A stretch of 64,000 nt of DNA from Lysinibacillus sp. SGAir0095 (GCF_005491425.1 NZ_CP028083.1:2256001-2320000), one strand, 5' to 3'. Numbered from the stretch's first letter, positions 17,238 through 26,547 are shown. Program-made: numbers and translations. Notes: generated from the letters alone by a model not told the origin.

Positions 17238-18176
17238 TTATTCCTGTGACATCACCCCGCTCAATTCTTCTATAAATGCATCATAATGTAGTTTGACTGC
17301 TATACGTGTTTTTCCTTTTTTACTTGTCGGACGATAATCAATATAGGACATTCCCTTTGCTTCTGTACTCTCAATTACTGAGGCATCATAGAATATGTAA
17401 TCGACGATACTGGGATTTTTTACAACCATAATTGTAAGAAGATCATGAATAGGAGCCCCTTGAATACCTGGTACAGATTTCTTATAAAATTCATAGTAAT
17501 ATTTGAAAATTGGTTCCAACATAAAGGAATAAAAATTTTTCTCATTTTTTGAGATAGCTTCTACCATTTCCTCAGTAAGTACAGCATATTGCGTAACATT
17601 TAATGGGGTTATTGTAAGGTTGTGTGCGTACTTTAGAACAAAATTAGACGAATTCGGATCCCCATAGAAATTTGCTTCCGCCAAAGCTGTTGCATTTCCT
17701 GGAACAAAAAATGCACCACCCATCACATAGAAGGACTGGACCATTTTTATATATTCAGGAAATAGAATAAATACATTTGCCAGTGTAGTAGAACGGCCAG
17801 TATCAACTATAATAAGTTCATTTTTATATTTTTCAATAATAAAACGAATGGTATCAAAAGGATATATTTGATATTGAAAATTACTTGGTGGTTGAATCGG
17901 ACCGATGCCATTCCCACCATGAATTTCAGGATAAAATCTCATAGCTTCCTCTGTAACTGGCATTGAAGCACCAGGAATCACTGGAATGTCGCTTCTACCC
18001 GCTAATTCTAGCAAATAGGCAGCATTTGCGGTTGCTTGTTCTTTTGTTACGTTCCCATAACTCGCAACAATTCCAATCAATTCAATTTCAGGGTCTAGTA
18101 TGGCATACATAATAGCAAGGGAATCATCAATGCCAGGGTCACAGAATAAAAGAATTTTCTTAGTGATTGTAAGCAC
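17238..18176 (-). CDS. Nucleoside hydrolase-family protein (IunH-like)
   Basis: The 312-residue protein belongs to the inosine-uridine nucleoside hydrolases, which split the N-glycosidic bond of ribonucleosides. The N-terminal calcium motif reads FCDPGIDDSLA. The second, third and fourth Asp of the DxDPxxDD signature are present, but the first is Phe. Further motifs are GNATALAEANFYGDP and the late Asp in IHDLLTIMVV. The only NTG start in frame is GTG 18176, which overlaps the AAAGGGG ribosome site; an ATC nine bases on would give the N-terminus TKKILLFCDPG. A three-codon frame (ATG AGA TAG) with its own GAGG precedes it. Single gene with an uncertain start. Confidence 0.88.
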   Translation of the reverse strand: MLTITKKILLFCDPGIDDSLAIMYAILDPEIELIGIVASYGNVTKEQATANAAYLLELAGRSDIPVIPGASMPVTEEAMRFYPEIHGGNGIGPIQPPSNFQYQIYPFDTIRFIIEKYKNELIIVDTGRSTTLANVFILFPEYIKMVQSFYVMGGAFFVPGNATALAEANFYGDPNSSNFVLKYAHNLTITPLNVTQYAVLTEEMVEAISKNEKNFYSFMLEPIFKYYYEFYKKSVPGIQGAPIHDLLTIMVVKNPSIVDYIFYDASVIESTEAKGMSYIDYRPTSKKGKTRIAVKLHYDAFIEELSGVMSQE

Positions 18177-18342
18177 CCCTTTCTATCTCATATATATTCC
18201 TCTTTTTAAGAACCATACCAAAAAACGGTATTAAAACCACATCTTAAGCAAGTTGGTGTAATACTTATATATTCTCAACTAGTAAACATGCTGATTAATC
18301 CGGCAAATGTTACTCTCAATAGGTAAGCTGCTAAATGACAAT

Positions 18343-18380
18343 AAAAGCCACAAATCCTTTAGTTAAAGGTCTGTGGCTTT
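18343..18380 (-). terminator. Terminator of the MarR-nitroreductase operon
   Basis: AAAGCCACA and TGTGGCTTT form a 9-bp stem around a loop that is itself partly self-complementary. On the minus strand it ends in TTTTATT. Confidence 0.85.
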
Positions 18381-18428
18381 GTCATACATATTAAAATTAA
18401 GATTGGATTATTTATATTGCTGTGATTC

Positions 18429-19055
18429 CTATATATATCTTACTATTTGTTCAAGAGGTAATCGTGATGATCCATAGGCAGGAGCATCTGCCTCCCCAAT
18501 AGCGATTAATAAAATCGGCATTTCATTTTTTGGTAAACTAAACTTTTCTGCAAATTTTACCTTATCAAAACCACCCATTGGCACTGTATCATATCCCATA
18601 TCTTTAGCCAACAACATAATTTGCATAGAGATCAGGCCAGCATCAAAATGAATAAGGCTTGTTAGTTTATCTTCTGGTAAGTTTCCATACAACGCTAGTG
18701 AATTTTTAATCATTAAATCAGCAATTTCTCTTGACATAAAACCTTGCTCATAATTGGCATCATAGATTTGTTCTGCTTTTTTGTACATATCAAGATCACC
18801 CAGCACTGCGATAATTGCTGAAGAAGTTTCAACTTGTTCCTGATTATTTGCAATCGGACGTAATTCTTTTTTTACCTTTTGATCCTCAATAACTATAAAT
18901 CGCCAGGGTTGCATGTTGCTTGATGAAGGTGCTGTTATTGCATTTTGTAAAATAGCTTGTATTTTTTCCTGTGCAATTACAACACCTTCTTTATATTTAC
19001 GGACAGATTTTCTTTCATGCATTAATTGTTCAATTGCTTTTACTGTAGTTGTCAT
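18429..19055 (-). CDS. Nitroreductase-family NAD(P)H-FMN oxidoreductase
   Basis: This 208-residue FMN enzyme has the family N-terminus ERKSVRKYKEG, the FMN-contact SSSNMQPWRFIVIED, and the C-terminal region DTVPMGGFDKVKFAEKFSLPKNEMPILLIAIGEA. Its relatives reduce nitroaromatics, quinones or flavins. ATG 19055 has AGAGGT upstream and replaces a TTG six codons earlier that lies on the ribosome site. It starts 23 bp after the MarR stop in the same operon, so MarR very probably controls it in response to a redox-active or aromatic compound. Confidence 0.92.
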   Translation of the reverse strand: MTTTVKAIEQLMHERKSVRKYKEGVVIAQEKIQAILQNAITAPSSSNMQPWRFIVIEDQKVKKELRPIANNQEQVETSSAIIAVLGDLDMYKKAEQIYDANYEQGFMSREIADLMIKNSLALYGNLPEDKLTSLIHFDAGLISMQIMLLAKDMGYDTVPMGGFDKVKFAEKFSLPKNEMPILLIAIGEADAPAYGSSRLPLEQIVRYI

Positions 19056-19078
19056 TCTTAAAACCTCTTTCAATTATT

Positions 19079-19513
19079 TTATATAAAGTGTTTTTCAGTG
19101 TTATCCAACAATCTCCTTACGAATAGTTGAAATTGCTGTATGTCTTGATCGGTAAATTTATTAAACAATTCATCGAAAAATTGTTTTCTATCCAAATCGC
19201 AATGCTCCAGTTCGCCTTTACCATTATCTGTAATTTGTACAATCACTTCCCGATTATTTTGCTTATTTCGTGTACGAATTACAAAACTCTTCTCTTCAAG
19301 TATTTTTAAGTGCCTTGTAATTGCAGCTTGATCAATTTTTAACGACTGCTGCAGCTCTATTTGGGAAAGCTGCCCTTTCGTTAATAGCGTGTGCAGCATT
19401 TCATATCTAGTTAAACTTATCCCAGTTCGCTTTTCGAAGTTTTGAGTGACTTGACGATCTATCGTTTTAAGCATTAGAAAGATGTGTTTAATTTCTTCAC
19501 ACGATTGTTGCAT
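19079..19513 (-). CDS. MarR-family transcriptional regulator
   Basis: The 144-residue winged-helix protein has the recognition region LSQIELQQSLKIDQAAITRHLKILEEKSFVIRTRNKQNNREVIVQIT, followed by the dimerising C-terminal helices. GAGGAGG precedes ATG 19513. The gene leads a two-gene operon with the nitroreductase. Its own promoter carries the palindrome TTGACTAGTCAA over the start of transcription, which fits the autorepression usual in this family. The N-terminal Cys (QQSCEE) may be a redox sensor, but this is speculation. Confidence 0.92.
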   Translation of the reverse strand: MQQSCEEIKHIFLMLKTIDRQVTQNFEKRTGISLTRYEMLHTLLTKGQLSQIELQQSLKIDQAAITRHLKILEEKSFVIRTRNKQNNREVIVQITDNGKGELEHCDLDRKQFFDELFNKFTDQDIQQFQLFVRRLLDNTEKHFI

Positions 19514-19531
19514 TGCTTTCCTCCTCACCAA

Positions 19532-19584
19532 TGACTAATCAATAGTTGACTAGTCAATCATACTATAATTATAGAAATAATCAA
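19532..19584 (-). promoter_or_regulatory. Promoter and operator of the marR-nitroreductase operon
   Basis: On the minus strand, -35 TTGATT (19584-19579) and -10 TATGAT (19562-19557) are separated by 16 bp. The perfect palindrome TTGACTAGTCAA covers 19546-19557, at the expected transcription start. A second related site, TGATTAGTCA, follows at 19541-19532. Confidence 0.6.
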
Positions 19585-19720
19585 GCATCTAGCTCAGAAT
19601 GACGTATTTTTTTTTTGAAAGGACTCCTCCATCCCTTCTGATAACACATAAACCCTAGACGTTACTCTTTAAAAATCGTATAGTTATATCTTGATAAGTG
19701 TCGATAAAGGAGATTCATTC

Positions 19721-21463
19721 ATGAATATAGTTTTAACAACCTTAAACGCCAAATATATCCATACAAACTTGGCGTTGCGTTATTTAAAGGGTGCCGCACA
19801 GCCTGAATTTAACCCGAAAATAATTGAATATACAATCAAAGACCCTGCCTTTAATATTGTTTCTGACCTCTATCAACATAAACCAGATGTTGTTGGATTC
19901 AGTTGTTATATTTGGAATATAGAAGAGACAATCGGTGTTATTCGAATGCTCAAAACTGTGTCGTCAAACACGAAGATTGTTTTAGGTGGACCAGAGGTTT
20001 CTTATGATGTGCATGATTGGTTACGTCGATTACCAGAAGTAGACTTTATTGTTATGGGCGAGGGGGAACATTCCTTTAAAGGATTACTTCACCATTTTAA
20101 TGGAGAGATACCATTAGAGGATGTTCCCGGCATTTGTTATTTACAAGACGGCAAAATGAAAATCCATGCTCAGCCTAAGAAAATCGATTTACGTGAGCTT
20201 CCAAGTCCCTATCGTTTTGAAGAGGACCGTGATTCCTTAGGTAAACGAATCCAATATATCGAAACGAGTCGCGGTTGCCCATTCTCTTGCCAATTCTGTC
20301 TTTCCTCTATCGAAGTCGGCGTACGTTATTTTAACCGTGACAAAATAAAAGAAGAAATTCGCTATTTAATGGACAATGGGGCTAAGACGATTAAATTTGT
20401 CGATCGTACCTTTAATATTAGCCGTAGCTATGCTATGGAGATGTTCCAATTTTTAATCGATGAACACAAGCCAGGCGTTGTGTTCCAATTTGAAATTACT
20501 GCCGACATTATGCGACCTGAAGTAATTCAGTTCCTAAATGACAACGCTCCAGCAGGATTATTCCGCTTCGAGATAGGGGTTCAGTCAACAAATGACTTAA
20601 CGAATGAACTTGTTATGCGTCGTCAAAATTTTGAAAAGCTGAAACGTACTGTTACGATGGTAAAAGAAGGTGGCAAAATCGATCAGCATCTTGATTTGAT
20701 TGCCGGCCTACCTGAAGAGGATTATGATAGTTTCCGTCAAACTTTTAATGATGTTTTTGCTATGCGACCTGAAGAACTGCAACTAGGGTTCTTAAAACTT
20801 TTACGTGGTACCGGCCTTCGTGTCCAAGCTGAGCAATATGGTTATACTTATGTAGATTTAGCTCCTTATGAGATTTTTTCAAATAACGTGCTAACATTTG
20901 ATGAGATTATTCGCATTAAGCATGCGGAAGATGTTTTAGAAAAATATTGGAATGATCATCGTATGGACAATACCATTGAGTATCTGGTGACAGATGTGTT
21001 TGAAACACCTTTTGATTTCTTCCAAAGCTTTGGTACTTATTGGGAACTTAAAGGTTGGTCACGAATCGGTCATCAGCTTGAGGATTTATTTAAACGGCTA
21101 GAAGAGTTCTTGGCTACTCAACCGAACGTTAACATTGAAATCGTTCGTAGTCTAATGCAGCTAGATTATCTATCGAAGCAGCAATTCCAACCACGCAAGC
21201 TTTGGTGGGAAGAACGAGTTACTCGCGAAGATCAAAAAGTGATCTATAACCAATTAAAAGTTGACCCTACTTTAGCTGGTGAAGAATTCGCCAATTTTGA
21301 CATAAGCGAAAAGGAATTCTTTAAGCATTCTCTTATCATTCCATTCTCTATTGATTATAATGCTTTGCAAAATGGACGAGTGTTAGCAAAGAGCGGCTAT
21401 TTACTCACTTATTTCCGTATTGGTGATACGCCTTATTTTGCAACATTATCAAAAGATATGTAA
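19721..21463 (+). CDS. B12-binding-domain radical SAM protein with C-terminal DUF4080
   Basis: The 580-residue protein has an N-terminal cobalamin-binding Rossmann domain (MNIVLTTLNAKYIH; VVGFSCYIWN; LGGPEVSYD). The radical SAM core follows, with the cluster motif CPFSCQFC at about residues 185-192. The C-terminal third, with FDFFQSFGTYWE and LDYL, fits DUF4080. Such B12-radical SAM enzymes methylate or rearrange carbon centres, often in RNA or natural products; the substrate is unknown. ATG 19721 has AAAGGAG upstream, and a start ten codons earlier is rejected. It is monocistronic, 200 bp from the divergent MarR gene. Confidence 0.92.
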   Translation: MNIVLTTLNAKYIHTNLALRYLKGAAQPEFNPKIIEYTIKDPAFNIVSDLYQHKPDVVGFSCYIWNIEETIGVIRMLKTVSSNTKIVLGGPEVSYDVHDWLRRLPEVDFIVMGEGEHSFKGLLHHFNGEIPLEDVPGICYLQDGKMKIHAQPKKIDLRELPSPYRFEEDRDSLGKRIQYIETSRGCPFSCQFCLSSIEVGVRYFNRDKIKEEIRYLMDNGAKTIKFVDRTFNISRSYAMEMFQFLIDEHKPGVVFQFEITADIMRPEVIQFLNDNAPAGLFRFEIGVQSTNDLTNELVMRRQNFEKLKRTVTMVKEGGKIDQHLDLIAGLPEEDYDSFRQTFNDVFAMRPEELQLGFLKLLRGTGLRVQAEQYGYTYVDLAPYEIFSNNVLTFDEIIRIKHAEDVLEKYWNDHRMDNTIEYLVTDVFETPFDFFQSFGTYWELKGWSRIGHQLEDLFKRLEEFLATQPNVNIEIVRSLMQLDYLSKQQFQPRKLWWEERVTREDQKVIYNQLKVDPTLAGEEFANFDISEKEFFKHSLIIPFSIDYNALQNGRVLAKSGYLLTYFRIGDTPYFATLSKDM

Positions 21464-21471
21464 TACAAAAG

Positions 21472-21497
21472 GAGCCTTTCTCAATGGAGAAAGGCTC
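21472..21497. terminator. Bidirectional terminator between convergent genes
   Basis: GAGCCTTTCTC (21472-21482) and GAGAAAGGCTC (21487-21497) form a perfect 11-bp stem with a 4-nt loop. Minus-strand reading ends in CTTTTG. The stem touches the stop of the minus-strand gene. Confidence 0.75.
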
Positions 21498-21988
21498 TAA
21501 TTGTCTTTTCTTTCAGTCAAGATATCCTGTATGATTTCAATATGAGAAGCTGCCCATGCCTTCTCACGAAAATGCAAAAATAAACTGAAGGTAATCCCAC
21601 CGATATAAATCACTATAAAAATTAACCAATATTTACTCCCCTGTGCAAATAAATGTTTTTGTAAACTATTGGAGAAAATTAGAAATAAAAAAGGGATTGA
21701 TGATACATATACAGGGATCATTCCCGACCCATTTTTCTCTTTAATCAATCTGTAGAAAATCAACTTTAATAGATCGCTGTCAATGGATAAATAAAAATCT
21801 CTTACTTCTTTCATTTCCTTCAAATACTTTGAGTTAGGTATGTTAGCAGGATTCTTTTTCAAATGACAATAAATCTTGTGCGCATCGCCCCGAAACAAAT
21901 TCAAAAAATAACTTCCTTTCGAAATGCAGGTGAGCTCCAATACATTTTTCTCTTGCTTATACTGTGAGATAACAAGAGAATTATACAA
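21497..21988 (-). CDS. Hypothetical protein with two C-terminal membrane segments
   Basis: The frame of 163 codons has a soluble, charged N-terminal half and two hydrophobic segments (about 91-108 and 120-138), then a short polar tail. No family is recognised. The only NTG start is TTG 21988, but the nearest good ribosome site (AGGAG) is about 25 nt upstream, across a T8 tract. Either the start is atypical or the 5' end has decayed. It may be an EbsC- or stress-type membrane protein, but nothing supports a specific role. Confidence 0.5.
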   Translation of the reverse strand: MYNSLVISQYKQEKNVLELTCISKGSYFLNLFRGDAHKIYCHLKKNPANIPNSKYLKEMKEVRDFYLSIDSDLLKLIFYRLIKEKNGSGMIPVYVSSIPFLFLIFSNSLQKHLFAQGSKYWLIFIVIYIGGITFSLFLHFREKAWAASHIEIIQDILTERKDN

Positions 21989-22123
21989 TGATTTAATAAT
22001 TGTTCAAAAAAAACTCCTGCAAATAAATTTCCAGAAGCATAATAAAACCATTTATATCTTACTCAGGAATAGACGGTGCAATACTCAAGAAAAATAACAT
22101 AACCTACTCAAAATAATGTGCGC

Positions 22124-23689
22124 TTATTGGACGATTTCTACCAACCAATCTTTAAAGTCTACAAGACGATTGTATTTCGGTTTTACATCTGTTCCAACTA
22201 TTATAAGCGGAACAACCGAATCAATTTTATGAAGAGATCCATGTGCCCCTCCCCCGGCGTGATCATGACTATGCTCTTCAATAAATTCATAGGAAGGTTT
22301 AGCATCCACGATAATAAATCTTCCTCCATGTGAATGGAGGGCACCATTTAGTCTCGCGAGTCCATCAGGATAATCACCGTATTGAATAGTTTCATTATCC
22401 GAGATTGAAATATCTAAAAGTGATAGATCCCCAACTAAATTCCAGCTCTGATTATATACGTCTCTATATTCCCCTATACTCGAAAACGAAAGAATCGTTT
22501 CCTTTTCCGGACTTACTATATAATTGAGATTCTCGTCCTTCCAGGCAATAAAACCTATTCGATTGTCCTCTTTTAATGTATTTATTATTGAATTTATTTC
22601 GATCTCGTTGTCATTCAAATTGATATAGGCCATACGTTCATTTATCGCGATAGCTAATTGCCCATCTTGATTATCACCACTCCAAAATGTAAAGCCCTTT
22701 AGTAATTGGTTTAGATCAATTAATCCTTTTTCTTTATCCTTTTTAACGAGGGATTGGGCACTATCTCCCATAACTATCCAGGTTACTTCTTCAATAGCCT
22801 CTTCCCACGACGGAAAAAGATTTAGTAGTTTTTGAATGGATTGATCAACTTCAATTATCGCTTTTACCTCCTCTTCTGGTCCTTTACGATGTACCTTAGC
22901 ATCAAGATTCGGTAAATAGGCAAGTGTAAATGGAGGCAATTTATTTTGTTCTATTAAATACTTTAATTCACTAACAGTAAAATCATCATTAACGCCCATT
23001 CGATTCCATAAAAATTTATGCTTATCATTATCAGGATTATATTGAGAAAGGGCACCGAGAGAAAGTAGAGTTGGTCCCTTAATTTCAATTTCCTTGGGGA
23101 GCAGATGCATGAACGAGAGCATTTTTGGGACATTCAATTTGTGAGAAATATCTCCTTTAAAAATTAATCCATTGATGGAAGCGGACTGTATTTTAGTATC
23201 TGCAAGCTCTTCATAAATAGTTCTGACTTCAGAGTTCAAATGTTCATTATTTAAACGGATAATACTATCCTTTGCAACATTCTTGACACCATTATTCCAA
23301 ATCTCCCTTATTCCACTACCATAGCTGATTATTCGATTATCCTTTTCGTCAAACCATATTAATCCGGGAATTTGGTGCTGATCTGCATAGGCTCCTGTTA
23401 CAGTTGTGCTATCAATCGTAACTGACATGGTTGGATAAGAACTAACAACATCAGGTATATAAGTCCCTTTATTCATTAAAAATGAAAATGCTGGTGCATT
23501 GCCCTCCAGCACTGCTTTTTGGAGCGACTCACTCATCAGGGAATCTATTGTAAGTAAAATAACTGGCTTTTTTGATATTTGAATATCCATTTCACTCAAA
23601 CTTTTTGTAGGTGTCATAGAAATCGTGACTCCAACAATTGATAGTAATAGTACTATAACGAATAAAAAACTGATAATTTTTCTTTTCAT
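22124..23689 (-). CDS. Alkaline phosphatase-superfamily protein (type I phosphodiesterase/nucleotide pyrophosphatase), exported
   Basis: The 521-residue protein starts with a signal or anchor (MKRK followed by a 20-residue hydrophobic stretch). The core of the alkaline phosphatase superfamily is visible: LLTIDSLMSE with the first metal Asp, YPTMSVTIDSTTVTGAYADQHQIPGLIWF containing the nucleophile-type Thr and a conserved metal-site layout, WIVMGDSAQS, and a C-terminal HGGRF followed by a His/Gly-rich metal region. It is thus a secreted phosphodiesterase or phosphatase; the substrate could be nucleotides, lipids or teichoic acid. TAGGTGG precedes the ATG. It is monocistronic. Confidence 0.85.
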   Translation of the reverse strand: MKRKIISFLFVIVLLLSIVGVTISMTPTKSLSEMDIQISKKPVILLTIDSLMSESLQKAVLEGNAPAFSFLMNKGTYIPDVVSSYPTMSVTIDSTTVTGAYADQHQIPGLIWFDEKDNRIISYGSGIREIWNNGVKNVAKDSIIRLNNEHLNSEVRTIYEELADTKIQSASINGLIFKGDISHKLNVPKMLSFMHLLPKEIEIKGPTLLSLGALSQYNPDNDKHKFLWNRMGVNDDFTVSELKYLIEQNKLPPFTLAYLPNLDAKVHRKGPEEEVKAIIEVDQSIQKLLNLFPSWEEAIEEVTWIVMGDSAQSLVKKDKEKGLIDLNQLLKGFTFWSGDNQDGQLAIAINERMAYINLNDNEIEINSIINTLKEDNRIGFIAWKDENLNYIVSPEKETILSFSSIGEYRDVYNQSWNLVGDLSLLDISISDNETIQYGDYPDGLARLNGALHSHGGRFIIVDAKPSYEFIEEHSHDHAGGGAHGSLHKIDSVVPLIIVGTDVKPKYNRLVDFKDWLVEIVQ

Positions 23690-23757
23690 AAATCCACCTA
23701 ATATAAAATAATATATTTATTATGTATTTTTATTGGAAATACATGCACAAATAATAA

Positions 23758-23782
23758 GACCGTACACAAAATGTGACGGTCA
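23758..23782 (-). terminator. Hairpin after the amidase gene
   Basis: GACCGTaCAC and GTGaCGGTC form a stem with unpaired As about 12 bp past the stop; the minus-strand tail is TTATTATTT. Confidence 0.6.
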
Positions 23783-23793
23783 TCTTTTTTATA

Positions 23794-24609
23794 TTAGTTA
23801 TTTCCTTGAGTTGCTTTTCTGTATTCAATTGAAGCAAACTGTTCTCGTGTTAATGGTCTGTTTGGAAATGCTCCATTTACTAAACCTTGCGACGTTGCCC
23901 ATTCCCACGCTTCTCTATGATCAGCTAATACCTCGCGCTCTTTAACTCCTGCTAAACTCTCCAAAACGTTTATTCGATTAGCCTGAGCGTTGATTAATCG
24001 CTTTAATTCCTCATATTGCGCCATAGTCAACTCCTCCTCTGGACTTGTAACCCTTGATAAACCTGCAAATTCAGCAAAGCTTTGAGCCACAGCCTTTCCC
24101 ACATTTGAAAGAACGGTATCGTTACGAAGTTTACTAACATCAATTAAACTGTCCATAAAGCCGCCTTCAATCAATATCGCTGGCATCGCTGTTTCACGAA
24201 CTATGTGAAGATTTCCACGTTTTATACCACGATCACTTAGTCCATAAGCTTTCACAATTGCAGGATGGATCGCATTTGCTAACTCAACACTTCGAGGCTG
24301 TGGATTTGTATTTACAAATGTTTCAACACCAGTATGATTCCCCCATCTACCACCAAGAGCATTGTGGTGAAATGAAATATAATAATTGGCAGCCCAATTA
24401 TTAGCCCCATCCGTACGTTCCCTTAAAGGGACATCTCTCTGACCAGTTGGATCATCGTATCTTCTCGTCATTACGCCTTTATAAAGGGCTAATTCATTTG
24501 CAAAAGCACGGGCTACTTTGTCGTTAAATGACCACTCTCTTTCTCCATCTGGTGTTCGTTTACCCGCTGTATGATAACCGTGACCAGCATCATATCCAAC
24601 TTTAATCAT
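23794..24609 (-). CDS. N-acetylmuramoyl-L-alanine amidase (Amidase_3) with C-terminal SLH-like module
   Basis: The first 175 residues form a zinc amidase that cuts the bond between MurNAc and L-Ala. Ligands and catalytic residues are in DAGHG (His 10), the Glu of GEREWSFN, SFHHNA and the final ILIEGGFMD. A short coiled coil (LTMAQYEELKRLINAQANRINVLES) and a single SLH-like tail (HREAWEWATSQGLVNGAFPNRPLTREQF) follow. It has no signal peptide. This fits a CwlC-type mother-cell lysis enzyme or a domesticated phage endolysin; no holin or phage gene is near. AGGGTGA precedes the ATG. Confidence 0.9.
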   Translation of the reverse strand: MIKVGYDAGHGYHTAGKRTPDGEREWSFNDKVARAFANELALYKGVMTRRYDDPTGQRDVPLRERTDGANNWAANYYISFHHNALGGRWGNHTGVETFVNTNPQPRSVELANAIHPAIVKAYGLSDRGIKRGNLHIVRETAMPAILIEGGFMDSLIDVSKLRNDTVLSNVGKAVAQSFAEFAGLSRVTSPEEELTMAQYEELKRLINAQANRINVLESLAGVKEREVLADHREAWEWATSQGLVNGAFPNRPLTREQFASIEYRKATQGNN

Positions 24610-24875
24610 TTTCCATCACCCTTGAAAATAGTATATGCTAAATATTTGAAACGGTTAGAAGTCTTAAATTAGGGTTGAGAATCCTTATCTTATTAGATAA
24701 ATATGATCAGATTGGAAAAAGAGAGACAAATTTTCATCTAAAACAAAATGACAAATAAGTGCTTATTTTAAGGCAATTAAATTACTATTTATACGGTCCC
24801 ATCAAACAGTTCACAATAGAAAATAGGAAATAAACTCTTCACTGCTTCATTACTAAACAAATAGCTCCGTTTCCT

Positions 24876-25646
24876 TCACAAAGCACCCACTTTAAAACAT
24901 TCTTTGTTTTCTTCAAACCAATTTAACTTCTCTCTCAAATTAACTACCTCTCCAACAATGATCATACTTGGGTTTTTCACTTGTCCTTGAACCGCTTTTT
25001 CAAATATCGTTCCAAGAGTTCCAATGACCGTAAGCTGTTGATTAGTTGTTCCTTGATGAATTAAGGCTACCGGCGTTTCTTTGCTTTTTCCATGAGCAAT
25101 CAATTGTTTTGAGATATAGTTTAAATTTTTCATCCCCATATAAATGGCTAACGTATCAACGCTTTTGGATAAGGAATCCCATTGAATATTGTCAGGTTCA
25201 CCTTCTTTTTTATGCCCTGTGATAACTGCAAATGAAGAACTATAATCACGATGCGTTACCGGGATTCCAGCATAAGCTGCAGCAGCAATTCCAGAGGTGA
25301 TACCTGGTACAATTTCGAACTTTATACCCCCTTCCTGACAAGCAGCCGCTTCTTCAGCTCCACGTCCAAATATAAATGGGTCTCCTCCTTTGAGGCGTGT
25401 TACAATTTTACCTTCCTTTGCATACTTTACTAATTCATAATTAATCGTGTGTTGTTGCATTGTATGACAATTTGGTAGCTTCCCACACGAGATGAGCCTA
25501 GCCTCCCTTTTTGCATAGTTCAACAAATCTATATTAATTAATCGATCATATAGAATGACATCTGCTTTCTCGATGCATTTTAAACCCTTTACAGTAATTA
25601 ATTCTTCATCTCCTGGCCCAGCTCCAACAATATAGACCATTCCCAT
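24876..25646 (-). CDS. cobA: Uroporphyrinogen-III C-methyltransferase (SUMT)
   Basis: The 256-residue enzyme transfers two methyl groups from SAM to uroporphyrinogen III to give precorrin-2, the first step towards siroheme. Family motifs are VYIVGAGPGDEELITVKG, VILYDRL, RLKGGDPFIFGRGAEE and VPGITSGIAAAAYAGIPVTHR. ATG 25646 is preceded by GGAGGG and lies one base after the stop of the nirC-type gene; seven upstream codons in frame are rejected. As the last gene of the nirBDC-cobA unit it supplies siroheme for NirB. The gene is equivalent to sumT; B. subtilis has nasF in this place. Confidence 0.95.
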   Translation of the reverse strand: MGMVYIVGAGPGDEELITVKGLKCIEKADVILYDRLINIDLLNYAKREARLISCGKLPNCHTMQQHTINYELVKYAKEGKIVTRLKGGDPFIFGRGAEEAAACQEGGIKFEIVPGITSGIAAAAYAGIPVTHRDYSSSFAVITGHKKEGEPDNIQWDSLSKSVDTLAIYMGMKNLNYISKQLIAHGKSKETPVALIHQGTTNQQLTVIGTLGTIFEKAVQGQVKNPSMIIVGEVVNLREKLNWFEENKECFKVGAL

Positions 25647-25647
25647 T

Positions 25648-26499
25648 TTAGACACCCTCCGCTTCACTAAACGGATTCTGTTTATTGACTTGAGAAAGTT
25701 CCAGCTGATTTTTTGGTAACGTTTGATAGGTTACATAAAGTGCTAACCCTGTAAAAACAAAACCACCTATAGCATTTCCGAATAATACAGGAATTTGATT
25801 CCAAATCCACCAATCAGAAAACGTTATATTTGCTCCTAATAACATACCTGCCGGAATGACAAACATATTGACAACTGCATGTTCGAATCCTTGAGCAAAG
25901 AAAATAAGGATTGGTAACCACATGGCCATAATTTTTCCCCCCGTGGATTTTGATGTCATGGCCATAACCGCACCAAGTGAAACCATCCAGTTACAAAGAA
26001 TTGCTTTAACAACGACAACGATTATCCCAGTTACTCCTAAAGCCTGATAAGCAAGGGTTTTACTTTCTGCAACATTTATAATCTTTTGAATTACAAGATT
26101 GTCTGTAGCTGTACCAAAATTCGTAATTGCAATAACAATGAATATAGCGTAAACAAAACCGCCAATTAGATGTCCAACAATAACCCAAAACCAATTGTTA
26201 AGCATTTCTTTTACAGAAGCTTTTTTATCCATGACTGCTAACGGAATTAATGCAAAATTCCCAGTTACTAATTCGAGCCCTAATAAAATTATGATTACAA
26301 ATGCAGCTGGAAATAGAACTGCTCCTACAATTCCTAATTTCGTTTGCATTTCAGCCGTAAATGCCAAAGTTGTTCCAAACCCGAGTAGTGCTCCTGATAA
26401 AATGCCGCGAATAATCATATCTTTAATAGGCATTTTCGCTTTATCTAAACCTGCTTGAATCATATTTTCAACAACGAGCTTTGGTTTAATATAAGACAT
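25648..26499 (-). CDS. nirC: Formate/nitrite-family channel, probable nitrite transporter
   Basis: The 283-residue protein has six membrane helices of the FocA/NirC pentameric channel family. Signatures are GLELVTGNFALIPLAV and the second-half counterpart LCNWMVSLGAVMAM. Pore elements include the conserved His in FEHAVVNMFVIPAGMLLG. Its place between nirD and cobA argues for nitrite uptake or efflux rather than formate. GAGGAGG lies before ATG 26499, and an extension of five codons is rejected. The stop is one base before cobA. Confidence 0.9.
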   Translation of the reverse strand: MSYIKPKLVVENMIQAGLDKAKMPIKDMIIRGILSGALLGFGTTLAFTAEMQTKLGIVGAVLFPAAFVIIILLGLELVTGNFALIPLAVMDKKASVKEMLNNWFWVIVGHLIGGFVYAIFIVIAITNFGTATDNLVIQKIINVAESKTLAYQALGVTGIIVVVVKAILCNWMVSLGAVMAMTSKSTGGKIMAMWLPILIFFAQGFEHAVVNMFVIPAGMLLGANITFSDWWIWNQIPVLFGNAIGGFVFTGLALYVTYQTLPKNQLELSQVNKQNPFSEAEGV

Positions 26500-26547
26500 T
26501 TGCTTCCTCCTCATCTAGATAACTCATTTTGGAATAATTTCGTTTTC

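Noticed and set aside
23794..24609. Prophage lysis module
   Set aside because: The amidase lacks a signal peptide like an endolysin, but no holin, capsid, integrase or attachment site is near.
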